Assembly: GCA_028707275.1 (NCBI GenBank)
Contig: JAQTUP010000004.1
Location: 124,001-188,000, forward strand
Origin: Gallionella sp.
GTDB lineage: Bacteria; Pseudomonadota; Gammaproteobacteria; Burkholderiales; Gallionellaceae
DNA length: 64,000 nt
Reading direction: 5' to 3'
Below are positions 36,145 through 44,671 of this stretch, piece after piece; positions within the stretch are counted from its first letter, which is position 1, and each line of letters opens with the position of its first letter. The position numbers and the translations under genes were made by a program. The notes under the pieces are model-generated. The model did no database searches, had not been told where the DNA came from, and saw only the letters and a list, made by a program, of their open reading frames with translations.

Positions 36145-36480
36145 TTATACGCAACCGGTAGGCTTGGGCAGGCCGGCAATCTTGCACGCCTGTTTGCCCG
36201 GACCATAGGGGAACAAACCGTACAGGTATTCGCTGTTGCCTTTTTCAGCGCCCAGCTTCTTGCCGATGGACTTGGTCAACACGCGAACCGCCGGCGCAAT
36301 CTGATATTCCTCGAAATACTCGCGCAGGAAGTTGACCACTTCCCAGTGAGCATCTGTCATGGCAATGTTTTCCGTCTTGGCGATGTAATCCGCGACTTCA
36401 GCATTCCACTCGGACAGGTCGGTCAAATAACCTTCTTCGTCTGTTTCATAGCTTTTACCGCCTACTTCGATGCTCGACAT
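36145..36480 (-). CDS. dsrC: DsrC, sulfur-carrier protein
   Basis: A 111-residue protein with both redox cysteines: C99 in GPGKQACKIAG and C110 in the C-terminal PTGCV arm, eleven residues apart as in authentic DsrC. It carries sulfur as a persulfide or trisulfide between DsrEFH, DsrAB and DsrK. Two further DsrC-like proteins are encoded at 41.1 and 43.0 kb; this is the only one with both cysteines. Confidence 0.97.
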   Translation of the reverse strand: MSSIEVGGKSYETDEEGYLTDLSEWNAEVADYIAKTENIAMTDAHWEVVNFLREYFEEYQIAPAVRVLTKSIGKKLGAEKGNSEYLYGLFPYGPGKQACKIAGLPKPTGCV

Positions 36481-36507
36481 AGTGTTTCTCCTTCTATTGG
36501 GTCGTGA

Positions 36508-36804
36508 TTACAGCCAGGATTGGCAAGATTTGTTGCTGACAGTCAGATCGACGAAACCGGCATAGTCGACAGGTGTAACCCCGTCGCTCATCCGCTCGCC
36601 CATGCCTCGCGCGGCAAGGTCAGGCATCAGGACATACACCCTGAATTTCTCCATCGCGGCTTTGAGCCTGGATTCTGCTGCATTACCCCGGGTGGCCGCA
36701 TAGACGGCATCCTCGATCAGCAGAAGATCCCCGCCCGCAGCAGTACTCAGACAACTGTCCAGCGTGTTGCTGGTCAGGGGTGATTTATTGACGATATGTA
36801 ACAT
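36508..36804 (-). CDS. dsrH: DsrH
   Basis: A 98-residue TusB/DsrH-family protein (MLHIVNKSPLTSNTLDSCLS, LLIEDAVYAA). It forms the DsrE2F2H2 hexamer that transfers sulfur to DsrC. It lies between dsrF and dsrC in the canonical order. Confidence 0.95.
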   Translation of the reverse strand: MLHIVNKSPLTSNTLDSCLSTAAGGDLLLIEDAVYAATRGNAAESRLKAAMEKFRVYVLMPDLAARGMGERMSDGVTPVDYAGFVDLTVSNKSCQSWL

Positions 36805-36813
36805 GCTTGCCCC

Positions 36814-37179
36814 TTAAAAACTCAAGACCACGTCTTGTTCATCCATCAGCGCGCCCATCTGGCTGCGACTGAGCACCGTGACGCTCACCAGAAGATCTTC
36901 CTCGCTAAGTCCTCGCGCCTGCATGGATTCGCTGTCGACGTACAACTTCTCGACATCGTAGTCTTCGAGGGCACGATAAGCCGGCGAGAAGTTCTTGGTT
37001 TCGATCCCCTTGGTCTGCTGCCCCTTTTTCAGCTGATATACGCCGTCATCCATAAACACCAGCGAGACATCCTGATCGAAGGCGGCGGTAATCAGCACCA
37101 CTTCGAGCGACTCCAGCGCATAAACCGTGCCATAGGGCGCCTTGCGGTTGACGAACATGAATTTCTTGATTGCACTCAT
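36814..37179 (-). CDS. dsrF: DsrF
   Basis: A TusC/DsrF-family protein of about 121 residues starting MSAIKKFMFVNRKAPYGTVY; five extra residues precede it in the open frame. No cysteine is expected to be catalytic in DsrF. It is part of the DsrEFH hexamer. Confidence 0.95.
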   Translation of the reverse strand: MSAIKKFMFVNRKAPYGTVYALESLEVVLITAAFDQDVSLVFMDDGVYQLKKGQQTKGIETKNFSPAYRALEDYDVEKLYVDSESMQARGLSEEDLLVSVTVLSRSQMGALMDEQDVVLSF

Positions 37180-37190
37180 TTCGCTTCTCC

Positions 37191-37550
37191 TCAATCGCCG
37201 AAGGTAATCAGACGATCCGTCTGTGTACCGGCTTCAACTAACTGACCCAGCCCTGAAATACGAAAACCCTGAGCCAGATTTTCATCCCTGATGCCACGGC
37301 GCAGCGCGGCTGCGACGCATACGACCAGATCGACCTTGTGCTCTTCGGCCAGACGGCTCCAGCGGTTCACGATATTCCGGTCATCCTGAGGCGGCTCGGT
37401 CAGCTTCGACGAATTATTGACGCCATCGTGATAGAAAAACACGCGCCATACTTCATGGCCCTGGGCGATCGCAGCCTTGGCAAACAGATAGGCCGAGTCG
37501 CTGGCCTGGTGCTGATAAGGCCCTTCATTGACAACGATTCCAAACTTCAT
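37191..37550 (-). CDS. dsrE: DsrE
   Basis: A 119-residue TusD/DsrE-family protein. The conserved active cysteine is in DLVVCVAAALRRGI near residue 78 and accepts the persulfide. It is the catalytic subunit of DsrEFH. It follows dsrB after an 88-bp gap that holds a short hairpin-like CCTTCCC...GGGGGAAGG. Confidence 0.95.
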   Translation of the reverse strand: MKFGIVVNEGPYQHQASDSAYLFAKAAIAQGHEVWRVFFYHDGVNNSSKLTEPPQDDRNIVNRWSRLAEEHKVDLVVCVAAALRRGIRDENLAQGFRISGLGQLVEAGTQTDRLITFGD

Positions 37551-37637
37551 CTTTGGTCATCCTAAAAATTGTTAAGCCAACTACACAAAGCGCTCTTCTT
37601 ACCTGCGCCTTCCCTCTTGCTGGGGGAAGGCATGTTG

Positions 37638-38717
37638 TCAGAAACGGATGTGAGTTGACGCGTTCAGGTTGGCACGCGAGCCGCGCCAGTCGTCGATCAG
37701 ATACTTGGTAAACGGCAGCCCGGTCTTTTCGAAGAAACGCGGCCAGCCGATGCGATCTATCCAGTCAGCCATGCGCTCCCATGGACGCGCATCCGCCTTG
37801 TATACAGAAATGATATTTTTCACCATTTCTGCCACTTCCGGCCAGCGCGGGGCATTGTTCGGCAGACCCGAGGCGACCATCTTCATGAACACAGGCTTGC
37901 CGCGTGCATTTGAATTCTTGCCGCCTACCCAGATCGCAAGCTTGGAGTTTTCAGGATCATTGATCTGCATCGGCGGGCAAGGAGGGTAGCAAGCGCCGCA
38001 GCACATGCATTTGCTCTCGTCGATTTCAAGCGACGGCTTGCCGTTCACCATGGCAGGACGAATCGCCGCCACAGGACAACGCGCGACCACCGCCGGGCGT
38101 TCGCACACATTGGCGACCAGATCGTGATTGATGACAGGCGGTTTGGTATGCTGCACGATAATCGCGATGTCCGCCTGCCCGCCGCAGTTGATCTCGCAGC
38201 AGGAAGTCGAAAGATGCACGCGATTTGGCATCTCTTCGCGCCTGAACTCGTCGTACAACTCGTCCATCAGCGCCTTGACCACGCCTGAGGCATCCGTGCC
38301 CGGAATATCGCAGTGCAACCAGCCCTGGGTATGCGCGATCATCGAAATCGAGTTGCCCGTGCCGCCTACCGGGAAGCCGCAGCTCTCCAGCTCCGCGATC
38401 AAGGGTGCAACTTTACTCTCGTCGGATACGATAAATTCGATATTGGAGCGTATCGTGAAACGCACGCGACTCTCGGCAAAAGTGTCTGCAATGTCGCACA
38501 ATTTGCGTATGGTATAAACATCCATCTGGCGCTGTGTACCAGCACGCACCGACCACACCTCATCACCACTGTGAGAGACATGATGCAGCACGCCGGGCCT
38601 TGGCCTGTCATGGTATTTCCAGTTGCCGTAATTCTTGGCCAGCATCGGATGCAGGTACTTCTTGTTATCCGGTACGCCCGTTTCCTTGGGGCGGCGCATC
38701 TGTACAGGTGCATTCAT
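37638..38717 (-). CDS. dsrB: DsrB, sulfite reductase beta subunit (reverse type)
   Basis: A 359-residue protein with the siroheme-[4Fe4S] cysteine region (STSCCEINCGGQADIAI ... VARCPVAAIRP) and a ferredoxin insert (CMCCGACYPPCPPM). With DsrA it catalyses oxidation of DsrC-bound sulfur to sulfite in the cytoplasm. It is 11 bp after dsrA. Confidence 0.97.
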   Translation of the reverse strand: MNAPVQMRRPKETGVPDNKKYLHPMLAKNYGNWKYHDRPRPGVLHHVSHSGDEVWSVRAGTQRQMDVYTIRKLCDIADTFAESRVRFTIRSNIEFIVSDESKVAPLIAELESCGFPVGGTGNSISMIAHTQGWLHCDIPGTDASGVVKALMDELYDEFRREEMPNRVHLSTSCCEINCGGQADIAIIVQHTKPPVINHDLVANVCERPAVVARCPVAAIRPAMVNGKPSLEIDESKCMCCGACYPPCPPMQINDPENSKLAIWVGGKNSNARGKPVFMKMVASGLPNNAPRWPEVAEMVKNIISVYKADARPWERMADWIDRIGWPRFFEKTGLPFTKYLIDDWRGSRANLNASTHIRF

Positions 38718-38728
38718 CTTCTATCTCC

Positions 38729-40030
38729 TCAGGCAGCATTCTTCTTGGCGTTGATCTTGGCGACTTCCTCGTCCCAACCGTCAGTGCGCACATAGGGGTT
38801 CATGCGCGGCGAATTGACCATGGCAGGATCGACGTCGATTTCCATCGCATCGAGGAAATTGGCAAGTCCGATACGCTCGATCATCTCGCCGGTACGCTCG
38901 TGTTCCAGCGCATTCTCGGCGAAAAATTCGATGGTGCGCTGGGCAAAGTCGACCAGCTTTTCGATGTTCTCGTCGCTGTCGAGCTTGATGAACGGGATAA
39001 CCACCGTGCCCATCAGTCCGCCTATCTTCAAGTGGCTCTTGCCGCCCACCAGTATTGTCGCGCCCTTGTCCACACCCGGCGCCAGAGCGCCTGTCATCAC
39101 GTTGATGCAATGCATGCAGCGCACGCAGTCCTGATTGTTGATCTCGACAGCATGCGTATCGCTGATGGCCACGCTGGAAATATGCTCGCCACTCTTGACC
39201 TTGCCGACTTCCTTGAGCTGAAAGGTTCTGGTCGGGCAACGCGCCACGATGTCGTTCACCAGCTCGTCCATGCCATGCTTGGCAAACCACTTGCGGGCCA
39301 GGGGCTCGTCGGTGCGGATGTTGTCGCGCCAGGTACCGATCACCGCCATGTCGGCGCGCTGCACCGAATTCATGCAGTCGTTCGGGCAGCCTGAAAACTT
39401 GAATTTGAATTTATAGGGAAGCGAAGGGCGGTGTATGTCGTCCAAAAAGGTATTGAGCACCGCGCGATGCGTTTTAGCCTCGTCGTAACAGGACTGCTCA
39501 CAACGCGCCGCCCCCACACAGGACATAGACGTGCGCACCGCAGGACCTGCGCCGCCCATATCGAAGCCCATCTCATTGATCTCATCGAACGCTTTTTGCA
39601 CGTTCTCGGTCGTCGCTCCCTGGAACATGATGTCCCCTGATTGCCCGTGAAAGGCGATCAGGCCTGAACCATGCTTTTCCCAAAGATCACAGAACTGGCG
39701 CAGAGTATCCGTATCGTAATGCATGCCCGGAGGCGGCATGATGCGCAGCGTATGGAACTCCGCCGCGTCCTTGAAAATTGGCTTGCCCTCTTCGTCTTTG
39801 AGCTCGGTAAAACGCGGAATCACACCGCCGCCATAGCCGAACACGCCGACAGTCCCGCCCTTCCAGTAGCCCTTTTTGGTCTTGTAGGAAGTCTCCAGTT
39901 GCCCCAAAAGGTCGACAACATAATCCTTCTCCTGAGCCAGAGCCTTCAATCCGGTCACGAAACTGGGCCAGGGTCCATCCTCCAGCTGATCAAGGTTAGG
40001 GGTATCATGCAGCTTTTTCGCCATTGTCAT
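38729..40030 (-). CDS. dsrA: DsrA, sulfite reductase alpha subunit (reverse type)
   Basis: A 433-residue protein with siroheme-cluster ligands in CVGAARCEQSC and FSGCPNDCMNS and a ferredoxin motif CVRCMHCINVMTG. First gene of the dsr operon, preceded by a 270-bp divergent promoter region. The accompanying dsrEFH and dsrL genes mark it as the oxidative (reverse) enzyme. Confidence 0.97.
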   Translation of the reverse strand: MTMAKKLHDTPNLDQLEDGPWPSFVTGLKALAQEKDYVVDLLGQLETSYKTKKGYWKGGTVGVFGYGGGVIPRFTELKDEEGKPIFKDAAEFHTLRIMPPPGMHYDTDTLRQFCDLWEKHGSGLIAFHGQSGDIMFQGATTENVQKAFDEINEMGFDMGGAGPAVRTSMSCVGAARCEQSCYDEAKTHRAVLNTFLDDIHRPSLPYKFKFKFSGCPNDCMNSVQRADMAVIGTWRDNIRTDEPLARKWFAKHGMDELVNDIVARCPTRTFQLKEVGKVKSGEHISSVAISDTHAVEINNQDCVRCMHCINVMTGALAPGVDKGATILVGGKSHLKIGGLMGTVVIPFIKLDSDENIEKLVDFAQRTIEFFAENALEHERTGEMIERIGLANFLDAMEIDVDPAMVNSPRMNPYVRTDGWDEEVAKINAKKNAA

Positions 40031-40179
40031 TTCCTTTCAGTCGCGTTGCACAAGGCCAGTCCCAGGCAGGAGCGTGATTTAATCGGGAAAGCCGTTACCT
40101 GCACACCCGGCTTAGTTGATGTCTGGCATGTTACGGGGCTATGCTGTCGCCATCCATCACCCTTAGCGGCTATCGCGCG

Positions 40180-40194
40180 TAACCCTAATGGGTA
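40180..40194. promoter_or_regulatory. NarL-like inverted repeat in the dsrA / cmx6-operon divergent promoter
   Basis: TAACCCTAATGGGTA lies 150 bp upstream of dsrA and 108 bp upstream of the divergent operon at 40302. Read on the minus strand it starts TACCCAT, the optimal NarL heptamer. Related repeats occur before tusA, soeA/kinase and sqr. Confidence 0.55.
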
Positions 40195-40301
40195 GCCTTC
40201 CTGCCTCGTCAGTAGTATTACAATCAGCCCGTCACCCGCGTTACACTTAAAACGGTAGTCGCAGCTCCCATCCCCTCATCGCCCAACATAAGAAAGTTGC
40301 C

Positions 40302-40511
40302 ATGTCGAAAATTACGGAAATCTGCAAAATTCAGGTTCCGCTGGGAGGACAGCAAATCGAGCTGCAACAGATAGACCATGCAGAAGGCGGCATGAGTTTG
40401 CTGCGGGTGCGCATCAGAGAAAGCCGCCGCTTCACCATCTTCGACATCGATCCTGCTACGGCCGCTCAATGGGCTGATGCGATGCAGCAATGGGCGCAGG
40501 AAAACAAGTGA
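40302..40511 (+). CDS. Conserved hypothetical protein, 69 aa, first gene of the dsr-linked operon
   Basis: A small soluble protein (MSKITEICKIQVPLGGQQIE ... FDIDPATAAQWADAMQQWAQ) with a single cysteine at position 8. I do not recognise the family. The beta-rich front half and helical tail suggest a small alpha/beta fold. Its TGA overlaps the GTG start of the Cas6-like gene, so the two are translationally coupled. Confidence 0.72.
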   Translation: MSKITEICKIQVPLGGQQIELQQIDHAEGGMSLLRVRIRESRRFTIFDIDPATAAQWADAMQQWAQENK

Positions 40512-41098
40512 GCGACATCTCCGATCTGGTGTTTGATTTAAGCGGAGATTCGCTGCCCGCAGACTACCCGTTCGCCTTGTGGGCAGCTTTAGTCCGGCAA
40601 GTTCCCTCCCTGGCGCAGGACGAACAAGTCGGCGTATTGCCCCTGCGAGGCTCGGAAAACAACGCGCGTTTATTGTTAAACCGCCGCAGCAAACTGGTGT
40701 TGCGTGTGCCTGCCAGCCTGGCAGAGGCCGCATCCACACTGGCCGGATCACACCTCGAAATAGCGGACACCCGCATCGGACTGGGTAGCGTAAAGAGGCG
40801 GGCTATCCTGCCCCACCCCACACTACATGCACAGCTGGCGGCGGGCGCTGAAGATGAGTCAGAGTTTTTGATGGCGGTGCAACAGCACTTTGCCGCGACA
40901 GGCATCACGGCAAACACCCTTTGCGGCATACGCCGCACCCTGACCGATGGCACAGCCTCGATCAGCGGCTTTAGTCTGGTGGTACACGATTTGAAACCTG
41001 AAGCATCCGTCCTGCTGCAAAGCACAGGACTGGGCGAGGGCCGATGCTACGGCTGTGGCATTTTCACGCCTTACAAAGTCATCACCGATCTTGAATGA
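40508..41098 (+). CDS. Cas6/Cmx6-like protein within the sulfur-oxidation locus
   Basis: About 196 residues from a GTG at 40508 that overlaps the previous stop (GTGA). The sequence follows the type I-MYXAN Cas6/Cmx6 family: DLVFDLSGDSLPADYPFALW at the start, RRSKLVLRVPASL and AGSHLEIADTRIGLG in the middle, and a glycine-rich end GLGEGRCYGCGIFTPYK, the Cas6 RNA-binding loop. From memory, family members usually have His at the position of Tyr20 (PADHGYAL-like), so RNA cleavage may be lost. No CRISPR array or other cas gene is in the window. Its role next to dsrC-like genes is unknown. Confidence 0.8.
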   Translation: MSDISDLVFDLSGDSLPADYPFALWAALVRQVPSLAQDEQVGVLPLRGSENNARLLLNRRSKLVLRVPASLAEAASTLAGSHLEIADTRIGLGSVKRRAILPHPTLHAQLAAGAEDESEFLMAVQQHFAATGITANTLCGIRRTLTDGTASISGFSLVVHDLKPEASVLLQSTGLGEGRCYGCGIFTPYKVITDLE

Positions 41099-41125
41099 TA
41101 TTTTCTTAAACTTAAGGAGAAAAAA

Positions 41126-41455
41126 ATGGGATACATGGTTAACGGCAACGAGTTGGACGCCAACGATGAAGGGTATTTGCTGGAGCCTGACTACTCTGAG
41201 GAGATCGTCAATGTGATCGCTGCAGCAGAAAATATCGAGCTGACACCCAAACATTGGGAGGTCATCAATTACATGCGTGAGGAATATCGCGAACACGGGC
41301 ACACACCCAATTTTCGCAATATGCTAAAAGGGGTCAACGCATTCTGGCCCGAGGCCGACAGCAAGGCACTTTACGATTTATTCCCCACGGGTCCTGCAAA
41401 ACAGGCAGCCAAGATCGCAGGCCTGCCGCAACCGCTGGGCAAGGGCGGCTACTGA
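41126..41455 (+). CDS. DsrC-like protein without redox cysteines (RspA type)
   Basis: This 109-residue DsrC/TusE paralogue aligns throughout with dsrC (NIELTPKHWEVINYMREEYR, LYDLFPTGPAKQAAKIAGLP). Ala replaces the first redox cysteine, and the C-terminal arm ends PLGKGGY with no cysteine. Cys-free members of the family have been called RspA and proposed to be regulatory. It cannot carry sulfur like DsrC but could compete for DsrC partners or bind DNA. It has a strong ribosome site (AAGGAGAAAAAA). Confidence 0.92.
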   Translation: MGYMVNGNELDANDEGYLLEPDYSEEIVNVIAAAENIELTPKHWEVINYMREEYREHGHTPNFRNMLKGVNAFWPEADSKALYDLFPTGPAKQAAKIAGLPQPLGKGGY

Positions 41456-41459
41456 ACCC

Positions 41460-42056
41460 ATGCGTATCAAGAGCCACTGGTTCAAAAGCGGGCGCGAACA
41501 TACACCTGAGGAGCTGGGTGCGGCAGTGTCGTTCACCGTATCCAGGATCGCCTCTGACGCGCTGCTAAACACCCGCCGCGCCAAATTCGAGGTAGCCATC
41601 GGACCGCAATACTTCGCCTTTTTGACCGAATATCTGTTGTTTCTGATCCAGGTCGCCGACCGTATCGCCTGCCGCACACTCAGCGCCGCAGATCGCTTCA
41701 TTTTCACCAGCACACTGGCTAACCGGGTCGCCGAAACTTATGCCGAGAATCATAGCCGTTTGCTCGGCGGTGAATTGGGCGTATGCAAACAACGCTTCAT
41801 CGACCAGCTCAACCTGCGCGCCGACGAATATGCCGATTTTGAATATGGCGAGGACGGCCCCTCCTTTCACTTTAACCGCTATCTGGGTTTTTGCATGGAA
41901 CGGGTGATGAGCGACAAAGACGGCTTCTGGATCGTCGATCAGATGATGAGTATCGAAGCCCCCCAATCGGTGGAGATGGTTGAAAAAACCATGCGCGATC
42001 TGTTCGAGACCGCGCCGCGCCAGACGCGAGCGCATCGTCCTGCCAGCAGCTACTGA
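41460..42056 (+). CDS. Hypothetical protein, 198 aa, in the dsr-linked operon
   Basis: A soluble, mostly helical protein (MRIKSHWFKSGREHTPEELG ... FGPQYFAFLTEYLLFLIQVA-like central helices) with three cysteines (in DRIACRTL, LGVCKQRF and LGFCMERV). No family is recognised. It starts 4 bp after the RspA-type gene and ends 5 bp before the dioxygenase gene, so all three are surely cotranscribed. Confidence 0.75.
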   Translation: MRIKSHWFKSGREHTPEELGAAVSFTVSRIASDALLNTRRAKFEVAIGPQYFAFLTEYLLFLIQVADRIACRTLSAADRFIFTSTLANRVAETYAENHSRLLGGELGVCKQRFIDQLNLRADEYADFEYGEDGPSFHFNRYLGFCMERVMSDKDGFWIVDQMMSIEAPQSVEMVEKTMRDLFETAPRQTRAHRPASSY

Positions 42057-42061
42057 GCGCG

Positions 42062-42946
42062 ATGAAAAATCCGTTCACTCTGAACGATACGGCCAGCTAC
42101 CGGCGCTGGCGGGAACAAAAACTGGCGCAGGCCATCACCGATCCTGCACAATTGATCGTCCGGATCAGCGATCCGGCAGCGCTGAGTCCGTCCGAACACG
42201 CAGCGCTGATTTCCCGTATCGAACGCAGCAATATGGCGGTCTACCAGACGGATGTCCGGATGGACGAATCCACCGTGCAAAAATTGGCAGGGCAAGTCGG
42301 TTTGCGGCATCTCGATGCAAACTGGCTGGCAGACGATCAGGGCATTTCCCGCATCACCGTGTCGCGCGCGCCCGGCCAGCGCCAGACCTACATCCCTTAT
42401 ACGGAACAGGCGATCAAATGGCACACCGATGGCTACTATAATCCCATGGACAGGCAGATACGCGGCATGGTGCTGCATTGTTCGCAAAACGCGGCAGACG
42501 GTGGCGAAAACCGAGTCATGGATCATGAGATTGCCTATTTGATGCTAAGAGATGCCCATGAAGAGGATATACACGCACTCTCGGCGATGGATGCGATGAC
42601 CATCCCTGCGCGCACCGATGACACGGGCGTCGCGCGTGCAGCGCAGACAGGGCCCGTCTTCAGCATCGCAGGCGGTCGCCTGCACATGCGTTACACGGCG
42701 CGCACCCGCAGCATCCTGTGGCGCCAGGATGAAACAACGCTTGCGGCCGTCAACCGGCTCGAACAGTTGTTAGCTCAAGATACGCCCCACATCATGCAGC
42801 TAAAGCTTGCGCCCGGCATGGGGCTGCTGTGCAACAATGTGCTGCATGACCGGCGTGCCTTTACCGACGATCCGGCCAGGCCGCGCCTGCTCTATCGCGC
42901 ACGCTATCTTGAACGGGTCGCACAGTCACGTCCCGGTCGGATTTAA
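42062..42946 (+). CDS. TauD/TfdA-like Fe(II)/2-oxoglutarate dioxygenase
   Basis: A 294-residue protein. The metal-binding HxD is in AIKWHTDGYYNP (about residues 118-130). The distal His and the 2-oxoglutarate Arg lie in LCNNVLHDRRAFTDDPARPR and RLLYRARYLE near the C terminus. TauD enzymes desulfonate taurine, but many relatives act on other substrates. In this operon an organosulfonate or modified protein or RNA substrate are all conceivable. No taurine importer genes are adjacent. Confidence 0.85.
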   Translation: MKNPFTLNDTASYRRWREQKLAQAITDPAQLIVRISDPAALSPSEHAALISRIERSNMAVYQTDVRMDESTVQKLAGQVGLRHLDANWLADDQGISRITVSRAPGQRQTYIPYTEQAIKWHTDGYYNPMDRQIRGMVLHCSQNAADGGENRVMDHEIAYLMLRDAHEEDIHALSAMDAMTIPARTDDTGVARAAQTGPVFSIAGGRLHMRYTARTRSILWRQDETTLAAVNRLEQLLAQDTPHIMQLKLAPGMGLLCNNVLHDRRAFTDDPARPRLLYRARYLERVAQSRPGRI

Positions 42947-42958
42947 CGGCTCAGGAAA

Positions 42959-43288
42959 ATGATGATGAAAACCCTCCCTCCAACCCGATTTGACGAAGAA
43001 GGCTACCTGATCGACCCGGCAGAATGGAGCGAATCACTCGCCGTCGAATTGGCGAGTGCCGCCAATATCACGCCCGGGGAAGATCACTGGGATGTCATCC
43101 GCTTCATGCGGGAGTATTACGCCGAACACCAGGTCGCAGCGGACGCGCGCCATGTGATCAAACATCTGGCAGAACGCCACGGCAGCCACGCTCACAAACT
43201 GCTTTTCGAGCTATTTCCCTACGGCTATGTAGCCCAGGCCTGCAAGATTGCCGGCATGAAACGCCCCAGAGCCTGGAGCACAGGTTGA
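42959..43288 (+). CDS. DsrC-like protein with only the inner cysteine
   Basis: A 109-residue third DsrC-family protein (FDEEGYLIDPAEWSESLAVE, HWDVIRFMREYYAEHQVAAD). It keeps the inner cysteine (YVAQACKIAG), but the C-terminal arm reads RPRAWSTG, placing Trp where the penultimate cysteine of DsrC sits. TusE keeps the opposite cysteine, so this is a distinct variant. It is the last gene of the operon, followed by a terminator. Confidence 0.9.
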   Translation: MMMKTLPPTRFDEEGYLIDPAEWSESLAVELASAANITPGEDHWDVIRFMREYYAEHQVAADARHVIKHLAERHGSHAHKLLFELFPYGYVAQACKIAGMKRPRAWSTG

Positions 43289-43303
43289 CAGGCTGCCAAG
43301 AAT

Positions 43304-43330
43304 GAATAAAACCCGCAGCGGGTTTTATTC
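43304..43330. terminator. Bidirectional rho-independent terminator
   Basis: Hairpin GAATAAAACCC-GCAGC-GGGTTTTATTC with A- and T-rich flanks, between the convergent dsr-linked operon and fadL. A second small hairpin follows at 43336-43356 (CGACAGG...CCTGTCG). Confidence 0.85.
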
Positions 43331-43364
43331 TTGACCGACAGGAGATTATCCTGTCGCCTGTCAA

Positions 43365-44609
43365 TCAGAATTTATACCGCAAGGATACCGAGTAGGACTG
43401 TTGTGAGTGCGTGGTGGTGTTAAATCTTCGGCCAGGAATCATGCCAAAGGCATCGCTGATATCGACTCTGGAGGTGACTTTGGGTGAGTAGACGACAGAA
43501 CCTGCAAGTTCGAACTCCTTGTTCAGGGCGTAACCGCCGCCCAGGGTATAGGAACTCTTGATAATGCCGGGGAACATCAGATTGTTGAACATATTGACAA
43601 TACCGCCGTTATTACCGGCCGGCGTCAATGCCCCGTTGGCAAACACACCGATCGGATTATTGGAATTGTTATAGCCCACACCTATCCAGTAGCCTTCACC
43701 CGAGTATTTACCACCAAGCGCGACGACAGACTGATCCTTCCAGCCAAATTCCTTGTAGCCGCCGGCACTAGCCCATTGAATCAGGCGGTAATCTGCCGTC
43801 ACTGTGAAATGATTGGCCGCCGCGTAAGAAAATCCGGCCTTATATTCGGCGGGCTGATCCAGATTATCGGCAAAAACCGAAGTGCCTGGCGTTGTCCCCT
43901 GACCGAAGCCCGTGCCGGCTGCAGATAATTGCGCGCCATAAGACATCTTGATCTTTGAGTTATAGGCCGCAGCTAACGTCAGCTCAGGCGTCGTGTTGTA
44001 GTAACCGCCCAGAGTAAAACCATAGCCTGTATTGGTGCTGGCATTTTGCGCCGGATTAACGCCGGTAGCCGGATTGCCATTATTGTACGAAATTGCCAGG
44101 GAGCCATATTGCAGCACAGGCGAGAAGCCCAGACCGAAGCTGTCGGTGTTATAAGCGAGCGTTGGCACAATCTTGAGTATGCTCAATGCAGTTTTACCTA
44201 TCACATGCGTGTTAGCCGGAGCACCGGTATAGTCCACACCCATGCCGGCTATTCCTGCCATGGCAACGCCATAGGTCAGGTTATCGCTGATCCGGCTGGA
44301 GAAGGATACATCGGGGATGTAACTGGTATTCGCAGCACTGGAGGCCGCAGCACCTCCCATGCCATCATTCGTGACAGACGGTCTGAAAATGACCAGCCCC
44401 CCCGTGACTTCACGCCCCCTGGATTTACCCAGCATGGCAGGATTGGCAAACATACTCTCGGCCCCCACGTAGTGAGCAACACCCGTTCCGCCCAGCGCAG
44501 TATTTTCAGACCCGACCGCCATCATCGTGTCTCCATTGGTGGCATGCGCCAGCGGAGCCGCCAAAATACCCGCAGCGAACATCGAAACAACGACTCTATT
44601 CATTTTCAT
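43365..44609 (-). CDS. fadL: FadL/TodX-family outer-membrane channel
   Basis: A 414-residue protein with a signal peptide (VVVSMFAAGILAAPLAHA) followed by the N-terminal hatch typical of OmpP1/FadL (NGDTMMAVGSENTALGGTGV), alternating beta strands and a terminal Phe (SVSLRYKF) for BAM insertion. FadL proteins import hydrophobic molecules across the outer membrane. It lies next to dsrE2-tusA, so uptake of a hydrophobic sulfur or carbon compound is possible but unproven. Confidence 0.9.
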   Translation of the reverse strand: MKMNRVVVSMFAAGILAAPLAHATNGDTMMAVGSENTALGGTGVAHYVGAESMFANPAMLGKSRGREVTGGLVIFRPSVTNDGMGGAAASSAANTSYIPDVSFSSRISDNLTYGVAMAGIAGMGVDYTGAPANTHVIGKTALSILKIVPTLAYNTDSFGLGFSPVLQYGSLAISYNNGNPATGVNPAQNASTNTGYGFTLGGYYNTTPELTLAAAYNSKIKMSYGAQLSAAGTGFGQGTTPGTSVFADNLDQPAEYKAGFSYAAANHFTVTADYRLIQWASAGGYKEFGWKDQSVVALGGKYSGEGYWIGVGYNNSNNPIGVFANGALTPAGNNGGIVNMFNNLMFPGIIKSSYTLGGGYALNKEFELAGSVVYSPKVTSRVDISDAFGMIPGRRFNTTTHSQQSYSVSLRYKF

Positions 44610-44671
44610 GCAACTCTCCCTGAGTATTTTTTAATGATATTGCGAACGCCTGGTGATGCCACTACAGACTG

